Part shown: piece after piece, positions 13,401-27,700 of the stretch | How the letters are laid out: every line of letters starts with the position of its first letter | How positions within the stretch are numbered: the stretch's first letter is position 1 | Assembly (NCBI GenBank): GCA_963277665.1 | Contig: OY728163.1 | Coordinates: forward strand, 1,901,236,644-1,901,300,643 | Reading direction: 5' to 3' | Length of the DNA: 64,000 nucleotides | Origin: Viscum album | Taxonomy: Eukaryota > Streptophyta > Magnoliopsida > Santalales > Viscaceae | Program-made: the position numbers and the translations under genes | The notes under the pieces: model-generated | What the model was told of the DNA's origin: nothing | The model's database searches: none | What the model saw: the letters and a program-made list of their open reading frames with translations, nothing else

Positions 13401-16400
13401 TTTTATACGAAATATTTAAAGCAACCAGATACACTAATGTATTCAAAATGAATAACATGAATACATGAATATGTTTATGATATATGGTAGCACACCATGA
13501 GAAGATGAATAATGAGAAATACCCATAGTATCACTCATGTATTTCAAATGAGGTTAAAGATCCCCTAATAGATACCTAAGAATTATTAAGTACCCATAGT
13601 ATCACTCATTTATTTCATGTAATTAGTTATTTTTTTCAATGAACACTATTTTTTTCTATTTATGGTTAATTTTTTTGTAGGTGTCTAGAAATAGTGGAGA
13701 AGAATTGCAATATCATTTTGGGAACTCGGTACATTCTTATATCAAATAGATAATGTGAGTTTTAAGGTTAGTGAAGCTAATAAATATCTATTGCTAATGA
13801 ATAATGTAATATATTATGAAAACTAACATTGCTGGACTTCATGATGATTTTCCCAAGGAATGGGTAATATTTCTTTCTCATCGAGGTTGTCTATGTATGA
13901 TGATGTTTTTTTTCAAGTTCTAGGTCAATAAATAATTAAGGGCATGTAGCCGAGGTGTCTATCCAACTACTAGAGGCCTGAAATTGGAGACTCCAACCAA
14001 ATTAAGATAGATTTTAACTAGGTTTTCAAAAAAGTTGTATTCAATTTTATAGATAGTCAATAGAATCCATATTGGCCTGTTTATCAAATGTAGAAAGGAG
14101 TGGGACTTTAAACCGACCCTTGCAAATATTATGTGCTTCAATCTACTATTTTAATAATAAATATGAGGTAATAATGAGATATTCTATTGATTGGATTGAT
14201 ATCATTAGTATATTCTTGAGTGTAAAATTAAAAAGTGGTAAAATTCAAAAAATTAGTTTTCCATTATTTCACAACCACCCCATCTTAGTGGCAGTTAATT
14301 AGTCCTCAAGCATTGAAAATATGTAAAAACATTCCTTTAATTAATATTTCAAAGAAAGATAAAACATAAATAAAATTTATTTTTTGAATTTTTAATATCA
14401 TTATAAATACCTGAACAAAATTATTTTAATAATATTTATATACAATAAATTTATTCTAAACATAAATATTCAAACCATTGAAAATTTGGTTTTTAATGTA
14501 ATGTTTTAGTAATTTAGATAAAAAATATAATATTCTTTATTAAAAAATAAATAATATAATATAGTGTTCGAAACTACCTTTATAATCCATTCATTCTTAA
14601 TTAATAATATTCTCAAAATATTCATAAGAAAATGGACATGAAATAAAAAGAGTTTGACGAGAAACATTAAAAGATGATTCTTTTAAAAGAATGTCACTTA
14701 CCTTGAATTTGATATGCTAGGTATATTATTTATGAACAATAAGAACAATATTTTTTTTTTAATTATTTACATTATTAAGAATAATTTTCATGTTTATAAT
14801 CCATTTAATATTATTTTTTATCATTTTATAATCACATACTTAATCACATAGGTTCACGTTGGCCATTTTATGAAATTCACCTCATTTACGTAAATGAATT
14901 TTGTATGTTCAAAGTTGTCATTACTCAATAATCTATTTTATAATAATATTGATATTTTTTTATTTTTTATAGAACGTATAATTTTAAAACAACAAATCAA
15001 TTTATTTTAGAAAATATTATCTACGTAACAATCACAGAGATGTTGGATCGTACACAGACATGAGAAACAAGTCCATTTTTCAAAGATCCTTATAGAAACT
15101 AAGAAAAATTAATTTTACCTTTAAATAGTGATAATTATACAAAAAAATATCCTTTAATTAAATAGAAAAAAATATATACAAGTCATGTTATAGGATTATG
15201 AAAAATTAATCACACTACTTTATGGAGGTGGTAATCGATACATGTGCACAAATGTTATTAGTGTTGTTCAATATATTTAAAGGGAAAAATTATATTATAT
15301 ATTACTTTTAATAATGGAAAATATTTCCTTAATATCACATATATATAAAATTATATCCATCATCATAAATTTAAGTGATTGGTTATGATGGATAATGAAT
15401 TTCATCATTTTATGAGGTAGTAGTTCATCGCAGACATAGACGATGGTTTAATTTTCAATTTTATGGAAGTGTTGATGGATATAGGTATTAAAATTTACAT
15501 AATAAAATATATTCATATTGGATAAAATAATTTTTTTTATCATCATGTTTTAAAATGATTTCAAATAAATATAATACAAAATTCAAAATTGCTCAGTTTA
15601 TAATGATAACACTTTTTTCAAAAACCTATTTAGGTTTATAATAGAATCCATCCTATGAGCTTTCTATAACTATTCCAATGACTTTGGGATGTGTTATGTA
15701 AAGTATTAAATTTATTTTATGGTATTTTATGAACTAATATACTTTTCTTATTGTGAAGAAAATGGGAGAGGAGGTTCTCTTTTATAAGTGATGGTAGGGG
15801 GAATTAGGGAATTTCAGTCATTATTAAATTAATATTGATTAATTATCATGAAAAATGATCTAAAATGATATAATTCAATAATTATATGGGAATATGTCTA
15901 ATTAATTTTATGAAATATTATATGGACATGTTTATATTAGTTTTTTAACATTATCTATATGTTTTAATCCATGTTAACCCTTTTACACAATTACCACATC
16001 GAGGATATATTTTCTCTTTAGGGATAAATATAATCACCAGAAAATAAAAATTCATCTAATAATGAACCATAAACGGTATTTATAAATAAAATAATAAATA
16101 TTTGGATTAATATTGGGGATTTATTAATTATTAATAGTTAAATACGAAATTATTTAACATAAAATAACATTAATGTTATTTTTGGAAATATTCATTTAAT
16201 TTGATATTGAAAACAACATGAAGAAATAAATTTACTATATAATCCAATAACACTAATATGATATGTTATTTATGTCTATAAAATATCTTTATCACAATAA
16301 TTCATTTATATTATTTTAATACTAATATTTTATGGATCATTTACTATATTTTCATATTTATTAAATAAAGGTCATGTCGACAAGGTGTAATAAATTAGCA

Positions 16401-17559
16401 TAACTATTTCATCTATAAAAATTATAAATAACATAATATTTTAATTTAAAACAATTTATCTATTAATTTATTATAAAAAAATAAAAAATTTACACTTTCA
16501 CAAAAATTTAATAAATTAAAAAGCAGGAATGAAATTTTCTTGACTTTATCATTTACTCATTTATTATTAATGTAAAAATCGCATCTAAATGGTAAATTTT
16601 CATATATCATAATAATAGATGATTATGGATGAAATTGGAACATTAAATGAATTTGACTAAATTATTAAAGTCATTTATAGTCTATATCATAATATTTTTA
16701 ACTGTAGTTAACTAATTTACACACACCATAGTGATTATTATTTATTATGGTTACAATCCATAATGAGTAAAAATAAATATTTTATTTTTTCAAAATTTTA
16801 TCAAAATGATAAAAATTATGTAATTAATTATTAAATAATTTTTTATATATTTAGAATATTTTAGTTTCAAATTAAAACCCCAAAATAAACAAAAACGTGT
16901 TTTTTACAATATTTTTCAAGCAATATATTATTTTGAATTAATTATATAAACATTAATATTCATTTAATGAATTTTAATACATATAGATAGCTATATTGTA
17001 TATAAATTTCATTTAAATTGATCTTCAATAGGGGTTACATTAATTAATGAAAATGGAATAAATTTATGAACTTCAAATATCTTCATAGAAATGTTTATTT
17101 TATGAAAAAAAATATAATTGTACCAAAATCCTGAAGATTTATGACTTAAATGAATGTAATTATAATATTATAAATAGAATGGGTTATATTTTATTGTGAA
17201 AAGAAACCCAATATTTAGAGGGACAATTTGATTAAATGATTTAATGAAATGAAATGAGAGTTTTTTAAAAAATAGATATTTTTTACTATTCACTTTAAAC
17301 CCAATATTTTTGTAGAGATAATAAAAATCAACTTTAATATAAATTTAATAAAATAATTTTAATATTTATTTCTTTTTTAAATATAACATTTAAAAAATAT
17401 GTTGAAATTAATTTTATTATCCCCTCATAAAAATAAATACAAACCATTCTTAAATGAAATATAATTTTGAAACATAAATTTACTTATTCAAAAATTGAAT
17501 TTTTAATTACATTGTGTTAATAAAAGAATTTATAATTAGAATTATATATGTAATAATTT
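13401..17559. other. AT-rich DNA, no gene recognised
   Basis: No protein motif or element border was recognised on either strand. The only clear structure is a 27-bp direct repeat starting at 13520 and 13591 (entered separately). Confidence 0.5.
13520..13617. repeat. 27-bp direct repeat pair
   Basis: TACCCATAGTATCACTCAT begins at 13520 and again at 13591. The match extends to 27 bp with one mismatch, and the starts are 71 bp apart. It suggests a local duplication. Confidence 0.8.
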
Positions 17560-17890
17560 GGTTATTTCTTTTTATACCATCCAATTTAATTGCTAGTTTA
17601 TAATGGTAATGTTAAAATAAGATATTTTTTGGATTGTTAATGATTGGTATTACGTGTCGCATATGCGATCGAAAAGATTATTATTTTAATAGAATTATGG
17701 GTGTTACTTTCATCAACCATTTAATAAATTAAAACCTCTCAATTTGAACTTGTCATGAAAAAACAACAGTTTTACATCTAAAAATACATTTTTTAAATGC
17801 CACATTGTATATATGTTTTATAAAAATTCCTCTTGAAATGAGGGAATAAGAATTATGAAACTATTTATATAAATAGGTTTCCAAATACAA
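17560..17890 (+). repeat. possible remnant of an E1-type LTR
   Basis: The block from about 17594 (GTTTATAATGG...) to AGATATTTTTTGGA near 17622 resembles the E1 LTR around 4230-4285, with TTATATAAATAGG near 17867 in the place of the TATA box. The rest is too diverged to align by eye, so this is a weak call. Confidence 0.3.
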
Positions 17891-20800
17891 GAATAGTAGT
17901 GGGATGTGAAAATATATAGATGGATAAATATTAAATTTAAAAAATATTTATAGATAGATATTTATAGCATTGATCATAAGAATGTGAATGATCAATAGAA
18001 TGTTAAAAAAATCATAGACTAATTTGAAATGAAAATAAACCATTGATTCAGGAATACTGATTTTAATATGATAACATTATTGTTTCAATTCTATTTTACT
18101 AGAGTTTTATTAATTGATTTACAATATTGACTAAAAAATAATGAAATATATTTACATGATATGTATAATTTAATTGTTTAATGAACTATCACCACAATCT
18201 CATCCTTTTCTTCAAATAATCAGTATTTAAGAACAATTTATTGTGCCTAAATAAATTAAATAATATTCTAATGGATTAAATAATTCACAAAAGTATTAAA
18301 ATATCTTTCTCCAGTAATTATAAATTAACCAAATTTTTTTTACCACATTATTATTCTCAAAATATTTAAACCATCATTTGATGAAATATAAAATTAACCA
18401 CCAAAGTATAAACAATAACACAAAAAGTCCAACATGGATCTTTTTCTATATAAATAATGATGAAGCAATTCAATATATTTTTTTCGCAACATAGAATAAT
18501 TATTATTTTAATTATTTTCCAACATATTATTTGTAGATAATATTATCATTTATATCCAAATAACATCATTAAATCTTAATATTTCATACCAAAAATTTAT
18601 ATTCATAAACTATATAATCTCAAGTATATGATAATTGTGTCAATAAATAACCTATATTACCATAATTACACATTAAAATAATATATGATTCCAAAATATA
18701 ATTCAAAATTTCTTCCTATAATAAAATCTCATTATTTTTTTCTTAACATAATCATATAGCGCTACCAAAATTGTGAACATAACCTAAAAAAACCTAATCC
18801 CTTAATCACCCAATCACTTTTTAATCCCATGTTCATCCCAATGATAATGCATATTTTCACCTAATCAAAATAATATTTATATAGAAAATAAATTTTTAAA
18901 AATTATTTTCATACTAACTAGGATATCATATAGGTTTGTACAAGTCATTGTATGGTTGTTTCCCTTCAATTTTGTGTTCAAGCCCCACAACAATTCTTGT
19001 TGTCAAAGGTCATTATTTTCACATAAATTATATAAATATGATTTTTATAACATTTATATAATAATTAATTTAATCATCAGACATCATGTAACCCTAATGG
19101 TTATCAATAACATTAAACTATTGAAAATATATTTTTCCCAAAATAAAAAAAACATTTTTTACCTAAGGGTTATGTATACGTTATCCCAATAAAAAATCAC
19201 CCAAAATTCCATTAGCCACCTTAAAATCACTTAACATAAAACCTCAAAAGGGGATTCTAATAACATATAAGTATTATAAAACATAATTTCATTAAATCAT
19301 GATGGAATCCATAATAGTTATTATACCCTCACATGAAATCAGCTTAATTTGTAAATTTATCTTAAATTTTTATTGGATACCAACTATAAGTACCCAACAA
19401 TAACCAACACACAATATTTTTTTTTATGTCATGAATTTTTATTCTTACACCCCTATCTTTTTAGGATTAGTGTTTTATATGACCAGGCCATCTCCCCTAC
19501 AGAAATTAATATTACATTATAAAGTGTCAGCATCCAATTATTATCAATTCATACCAAATAATATTTTATTAGATACCATGTTTTATTTTGTTTTCACATG
19601 TTAAAATTATTATTATACAACCCTTCCTTGCCCCCACTGATCCTTAAAACCATATGAAAAACATTTTAAAATTATTTATGGACACAAAAAGCTTTGTAAG
19701 GGTTATATAAAATAAATGAAATAAATAATTTAGTTCATGAATATTTATACAAGATTTTGATTTTATAAAATCTATAATTAGGATCAAGTTAAAAATTTTA
19801 TAAACAGTGATAGTCACTTCTCTGACCATATATTTTTATAAAACCATTCATCAGAAACATGAAGGGTGGAATAAAACTCAAAATGTTTCAATGAAATCAT
19901 AATTTTTTTATCAATTTCCAAAAAAAAATAAAAAAAATCACCCTTATAAAGTAAAACACATATTAATTCAAGTAGAATCTCATATATTTTCAAATGATAG
20001 TATAAATAAAAGAACACTATATTATATTATCCATGAAACACCGCAAAATTTTGATAAATATATATATATTATTATTTTAATCACCTATATAATTTTAATT
20101 TCAAAAAACACCGAATATATATTATTTTATATATAAACTATATGTTTGTATTTCATTATATTGAACACCATGTTAAGCTTACGCAACATTCAACACTAAG
20201 ATATACTATATTATATCCAAGACCAACTTTTACGTCCTTTTGATGTAACACCTAAATTAAAATTTATTGAAACTTATATGTACTTAAATTTAAAAAAATA
20301 TATGAATTTTTATTTTCTAATGTAAAAATTATCTTAGTTTTCATTTTTGTATTCTTATGAGATGTTCTTTTTTTATTAGTAGGGGAAAATTCTGTATTTT
20401 AGTTGAAAAATATCTTTTCGTCTAAATAATTATTAATATTATATTATATTTTAAATTTTTTTAATGCCACAAAAGGTAATATATATCTATATACTTTAAT
20501 CCAATTTGGATAATTGCAATAATTTTTATATTTAATATATGTATAAAAACCTAGTTATCTTCTGAAAATTTTTACATTATAAACCTGCATTCTCACCACA
20601 TCTATGGGATTAGCTTCAAATATAATTTTTCCAAATTAGAGAATTTAATTTTAAAAAATTGATGAAAAATATTATAACTATAATCATATTTTTTAGTGTA
20701 TTAAGATATGATAATAATTTTACAAAAAAAAAAAGATTAGTGAATATGATTCAAATTAATTACAACGATTAAGGTTAACATAAGCCTAACAAGGGATTAA

Positions 20801-23800
20801 TCATTTATCTTATGCCACAGAATGACCTATAAACTTTTCAAAAACCAATGGCTTCCAATATTTATACAATATCTATTCAGGGTTATAATTTTAGGAGTTA
20901 TTTCCACAAATTTCAATAAATGTTCTGTATTTTATATGTTATGCTATAAAAAGAGAAAAAATGGTATTTCCATACATTTAAATTTTATAAAACATTGAGA
21001 TATTGGAAAATAGAATATTTTAAGTTATAATTTTTTCTTTTAAATTAAAATTATTAAAATATATACTAATTATTTATCATTAATTTTTAGATATGAATAA
21101 TTTGAATTCAATGCTTAACCAACGATAATGCAATGAATACTTTTTAATTATTAAATAAAATAAAATAGGGGAAAAAATAAAAGTAATAAAAATTTAATGA
21201 ATTATTATGATAAACTATTTTTTATAAGAATATGTAATTTTATGAATATTTTAAATTTATATATTTTAGTTATTTTTATTTCATGATAGTATTATATTAA
21301 AATTTAATAATTAATGTCAAAATTTAAATAAATTTTGTTTTCAATGAAATATTATTTTATTAAAAGATATAATGTTAATAAAAATAATACATTCTTTCAA
21401 GTGATTTGATTGTGTCAATAAATATAAAATTTTATATATTAATGGAACAAATTGTATTTAATAATGATCATATGGACCTATAAACATTATAAACATTGTT
21501 AGCACAGTTCAGGTTAAAGAAGTCTTTTTGCGGGTTACTAGTCCTGTTTTATATGTAATTTAAAACAAACATGAGACCATAGTTTTGTAAATTATATATA
21601 ATTTTTATAATAATGTTTTTATATATATAATAATGAATCAAACCATAATTTAGCATTAATTGTTTAATTACATATGTTGGAATCCTAGTTTCATAAATGA
21701 CAATCCAAAATTAAAAATATATGAAAACATAATTACTAAAGATCAAAAGTATTAAAATTTACATATTTGTGTGCAGTGGATCTTTTTTTCAACATTATTT
21801 TTTCTTTAATACATTATTTTTCCACTTTTATAATCAAATGAGGTAATAGAGACCTCCCATTACTGATTTCATCTTAGTATTTACAGGAATTCAACTTCCT
21901 TTCCACTATAAAAAAGCACTAAATAATCAATTTAATTACAAAAATAATTCCACTTTGTATAGAAAAAAACCAACTCCAATATTATACCAACATTCCTATC
22001 TTATGGAAAGAATCATTATTTTTTTAAAATCGATCCATGGAATCCTTTCAGGGAAAATAAAGATGGGTTACACAAAGAAGAGGTATCATCCTTCCTCAAT
22101 ATGCTTTCATTTATTGTCATTCTCAACCACCTCCATTATTATTGTTACAAGGTTATATAATAAATGTATTATCCTATATATACTGATATTTTGTTATTCT
22201 ACGGTTTTTACCTAAAATTACACACACTTCAACCTAATGGGTATGAAATGTACTGTTCTTGTGTGTGATGAAGTACTGCCTCACGAAACACTGATGTTCA
22301 TTTTTCATTAACTACAACTCATGGATGGTAATTATGAATAAAATTGTATTTTATGTGTTTGTATGATATTTTTTATTTATTCTTAAGGAGGTATTATATA
22401 ACACATAACTTCATGCTTTCCATTTTTTGTATGTATGATAATTGCATTTGGAGAAATGCAGACTACCACCTCCTCAAAATATTCGATTCGTTCACCCCTT
22501 ACATGGAATTTATTAAGGATGAATTTAGTTAATGAATATGATATATGTTAAATAGTAATTCTACTAGAATAATAATATAACTATAAACACATATATAAAA
22601 TATTTATTTATATCAATATGATAATAAAATGGAAATAATGTTCATGCGTCCATTCGTCCTATTATCTCAATGAATGGTGTATTCAATTTCATAGTTCAAT
22701 ATTATATAGATTATTATAATTAAATATATAATTATTATATATTAAATTTAAACCTTCAATTAAATTCTATAAATATTTAAATCATAATCTAATAAATAGG
22801 ACAAATAATAAAAATTGAAAACATATAAGAAAAATAAAGCAGATATTACCCGAAATTTAAATCTAACAAGGAGTTGTCAATAAACACGTAATATTAATTC
22901 ATACCCAAATATTATATGTTTATTAGATGAAAAAATATGGTTCTTTCATATATTTATAATAAAATTATATTTATTATATATGTGGTTTTAATGTGTACAA
23001 ATAAAGTAAAAAACATAATGTAAGGGACTTTCATCTATATTTTTATCACATTGAGATATATTTCTTATTCACCAATAATTTCATTTGTGTGGTGTGTATA
23101 ATAAAAAATTATGTATTAAATTTTTATATTTATTATATTTATGGGTATTTACATATCCATTTTATGATCTTTCTATAATTGGTTTTATGGTTCCAAAGTT
23201 ACCAAATTGGGAAAATAATTTTGTCTCAATTTTTCTTCTTTGAGACACATGCCATGATATGAACCTATATTTTTCTATGATGTGTTTATAAATACTTTTT
23301 AAATGGTATATCATGATTCCAATTATTCTTGTGGTATTTTTATATTAAGTTAATTTAAGTATCTTTATAGTATTATAATTTTCATTCTATAAAGTTGCAA
23401 CTTTTTATTTCTATTATATCATCATTTATTGATATTATATACGATTATACTTCAACAGATGAAATATTACCTTCCATATCCCAAAAAAATAATTAATTTT
23501 ATTATTATATGGTTATACATGATATATTCTTGTATTAGTTCTTTTTTTTTACTCATTGTTACTTAATATAATGGTGAAAATTAGTTTTATAACAAAATAG
23601 AAATTATTTCTACATTCAGTAAAAAATCTATTTTCTTTGAAAACATGTTTCCTAAAAATGTTTCAAAAAATGCATCAATATTATCCTATTTTCTATAAAT
23701 TAAATTTTTACACATGTTTTACCTTTTCTAAACAAATTTTTATATGTAATACTCTTTTAATTTTCCCATCGAGGAACTTTTCTGAAAATTTTAATGTTAA

Positions 23801-24009
23801 AAACGAATGTTCGACATGGATAGACTTACCCGTCATCATTCCCATAATTTCTCTTCAGATTAATTTATATGAATATAGGTTTATTTTTAAAGAAAATGTG
23901 TTCTTAATATTAATTAATTTTTTTATTTTAATGTATTTTTAAAAGTAAATTGTGATCAAACATCTTTTATGTCTAAACACTATTTTAAATGATTTTTATA
24001 GCTCCCTTT
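17891..24009. other. AT-rich DNA, no gene recognised
   Basis: About 6 kb of highly AT-rich sequence. Open frames of up to about 100 codons (for example 23637-23942 +) have lysine/isoleucine/phenylalanine-rich content expected by chance, and none shows a known motif. Confidence 0.5.
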
Positions 24010-24725
24010 ATAAGTTAGAATGGAATTTTATTGAAGAAAAAAAGAAAACAATAGAAGAAAAAATACAAACATAAAACAACAAACAATAATAATGTATAGT
24101 TATGATGAAAGAGAACTAAAACCAAAGAAACAAGAAATGGAAATCACCAAGCAATGCATTCCAAAAACTACAACAATGCAGTCTACACCAGGCTGGCACT
24201 CCATGAACTGAAAAGAAAGAGGAGGCATACTGATTTGAAAACCATAAATGATCCAACTATAAAAAAATGACCTCATCAGCGACCCCCTGTGAAGGTAATA
24301 ATCCACTGCATGTGCTCACAGATTCCCTGAAAAATCCCCCTGGAGATCCCATGTAATTAAAAACATGCCACTACATACAATACAACAAAAAACAAGAACA
24401 ATAATAAGAAAAGATAACTTAAGAACGAATAGAAATGAATAATACCAAACGAAAATAGGGAACCTGAAAAAAGGATATCACCACCAGGGGCCCCATCCGA
24501 GACATTTACTGAAATTCAATCAAATAGATACAACTTGAAAAACAGAGCAGAAATAAACAGTTAACTATAGACCTGCCACGTCATTCCGTTCGAAAAAAAT
24601 GAAAACAAACCACTCCAAAGAAGAAAAAATAATTAGACTAAACAAATAGACCCCAAAGTAAAAAATAGAACTCGAAGGTTAAAAATAACCTTTCAAAACA
24701 TCCTCAAACATAGAAAAGGAACATC
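24010..24725 (-). other. LINE 3' untranslated region
   Basis: About 700 nt between the ORF2 stop and the estimated 3' end. A minus-strand CTTCAATAAAA lies at its end, as in many plant LINE tails. No poly(A) run follows, so the tail has eroded or was very short. Confidence 0.6.
24027..24032 (-). terminator. polyadenylation signal of the LINE
   Basis: AATAAA on the minus strand, at the expected place near the LINE 3' end. Confidence 0.55.
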
Positions 24726-27700
24726 TTATGAAATATAAAAAATGGGAGACTTGTCACAATCCATTTTATGAAAAGGAAGAATATCATCAAGAACTTGATC
24801 ATACCAAAAAAATTCAACTCCATTAACATATTTATTTTCAAGGCCGTTAGCAACAATATGTTCTTCCCTATAAATGTGACTGATAATATGATTTGAGGAA
24901 AATATAGAATCTAAAAAATTAATCCAATGATTAGTTAGCTATTAGGACAAGTGAGAAAGACCCATCCTTATGGTAGATATGAAACCATTAGAATCACTCT
25001 TGATCAACAAATTATCCCAACCACGATTCACAGCTTGATCCAAAACAATGATAATGCCAATAATTTTGGCCTCAAGTGAAAAGGCAAAGCCACAATGACC
25101 ATGAAAACAACCAAATACAGCCCCTTTAGGATTTCTTATAATAGCACCATAACCAGAAATCCCCGGATTACCTCTAAAAGCACCGTCAGAAATAACTTTT
25201 TACCAACCAAAAATAGGTTCCTTCTAAAGAACATCAAAAGTACCATGTGGATGCTTGAAGTTTCGCTTAACACTAATCCGATTTAGAACAGAAAAATCAA
25301 GGACCAAGTTAAAACAAAAATTCTTCCTTGGAATATCAACATTATGTATATCAGCTAGAATTGCTGATAAAACCTCAATAACTGAAAAGGAAAAACTATC
25401 ATGAATCACCTTATTCCGAGAAAACAAGATAATATAAAGGAGTTTAGTAGCAGTGACCCTAAAAGATCCATCAATTGTGGAGAAAGAGAAATAGAATTAC
25501 AGCCTTGAAGAAAATGCTGAATTAAAGAGATTCCAGTCATTGGGATTTCAAAACTATCATAAAAATACTTTCACATTAAAGAGTAATTAACAAAAACAAG
25601 AAACAAATGATCAATATCTTCCCTATTTCGATGGAAAAACACACATGAAGAACAGAAAAAAATGCCACATTTTTGAAGGAAACAATCAGTTAGAAGCTTC
25701 CCATGAGCCTATCTCCAAGAAAATGATGATCGAGAAGGACTAATAAAGATCATATAAAGATAAATCATCCATTTATAACATATATTGAAAGATAGATATC
25801 GTATATAAAGTTTTTATCAGTCAACAAGCAATTTATAGAAGGTTCCCAAGCCCAAAAATTATCTCTGTTGGAGAAGCAGTTACTGTTGATAATATTAAAA
25901 ATATGATTAGGGAGATGCCCCATATTTTCTAGATGATATTTAATTGTAACATCCAGATCTACATTAAGATCATCATTCATCAAGGCATCAACTAGGGGAA
26001 TACCAGTCTAGTTTTACTTCTAAAAGGATAAATATGAATTCCTTGAAACAGGCCATCTAGAATGAGGGTCAATGGAAGAAAAATGGATTTAAAAGAAGTC
26101 CAAACAGAAGAATCCAAATGATTAAAAACCCCATTCTTCAGCCTATCACTGAGTTTGATATGAAGAATGTCTAGAGACTAATAATTACTATTGAAAAGTC
26201 ACCAAATGAACAAATCCTGCAAAGAATCATTAAACACCTCAGAATTTTTAATACCATGACCCCCTACATCATGGGGTTTAGAACAATTATTCCAAGAGAC
26301 CATAGATAATTTACTTTCAAAAATATTACCACTCTAAATGAAATTTATAATAGAAAAATTAATTCTCTAAATGAGAGAGATCGACCACATATAGACCATG
26401 AAAGAATAAACAAACATAGAAATAATTACAGCCTTAACCAAGAAAACATGACCCGCCAGGGAGAGGGACTTACCTTTACAAGTAACAAGATTCCTTTATA
26501 TTTTACAAATGATATCAGAAAACCATGCTTTAGGCCTCCCCAAAATCATATTAACACCCAAATAAGTAAAAGGAAGAACTCCTTCATGAATACCGAAATC
26601 CCTGATATTTCCCGACACCCTAGAAATAGAAATATATCTACTAAAATAAACAAAGGACTTATTCCAACTAATCTCTTGCCCGGAGAATTTTTCATAATGA
26701 AAAAGGGAACGCTTAATATTTTTAATATTTCTCTTATCCCCTTTAGTGAATATAATAATATCATCAGCATGCAACAAGTGAGTGGGGGAACAAAACCTCT
26801 ACCAGCACTAATAGACATCATTTTCCAACTGCCAGCCATAATAGAAAGTAATCTTCTAAGATAATCCTCTACAGTGGAAAAAAATAATGGCCAAAAGTGG
26901 GTCACCTTTCCTAAAACCTATAGAACATGAAAAATATCCCTCAAGGGATACATTAACAAGGGAAAAGATATGATCTGACTCAAAAATAATTTTAAACTAA
27001 TTAATGAAAACATCATCAATACCAAAGAAATGCAGAACCTTATAAATGAAATTCCAATTTATAGTATCAAAATATTTCCTAACATCAAACATTACAGCAG
27101 TATTACCATCCCTTGTGGATTTTTTAATAAGGTTAACACATTCCAGGGGAGTAATAAGACAATCTTGAATAGACCTACCCTTAATAAATCCAAACTGATT
27201 TGGATAAACAATCATACTAGCAATAGAAGAGAACATTATTGCCATGATTTGGAAATAATTTTGAAAATTGTATTAATCATGGAAACTGGTCGAAACAAAT
27301 TGATATTGTCAGAATTCTCCATCTTTGGAATGAGAGAAAGAAATTGAGTATTCAAACCCTGAGTAAGAGATTCACATTTAAAAAAACAAGTAACCAACAT
27401 GAAAACATCAACCTAAACGACATCCCAAAATGTATGAAAGAAAAAAGTCCTAAAAACATCTGGAAAAGGGGAGCTATCAAACTTTATAATAAATTCTGCA
27501 TCCTTGCTTTCGAATTCCAAAGGGATATATGTAATACTAGAATTATCCTCTTGATTAACACGATTCGGAATAATACTCTCCACTGGATCATCAATAGGGA
27601 CATGAACAGTAAAATGATCCTTAAAATAAGTAACAACTTTCTCAGAATGATCCTTTCTGTTGTCAAAGACATTATTCCCATTTCTAACCAAATAGTGAGG

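Noticed and set aside
23637..23942. 101-codon plus-strand frame in AT-rich DNA
   Set aside because: Phe/Ile/Lys/Asn-rich, no motif, no element context; expected by chance over this length of AT-rich sequence.
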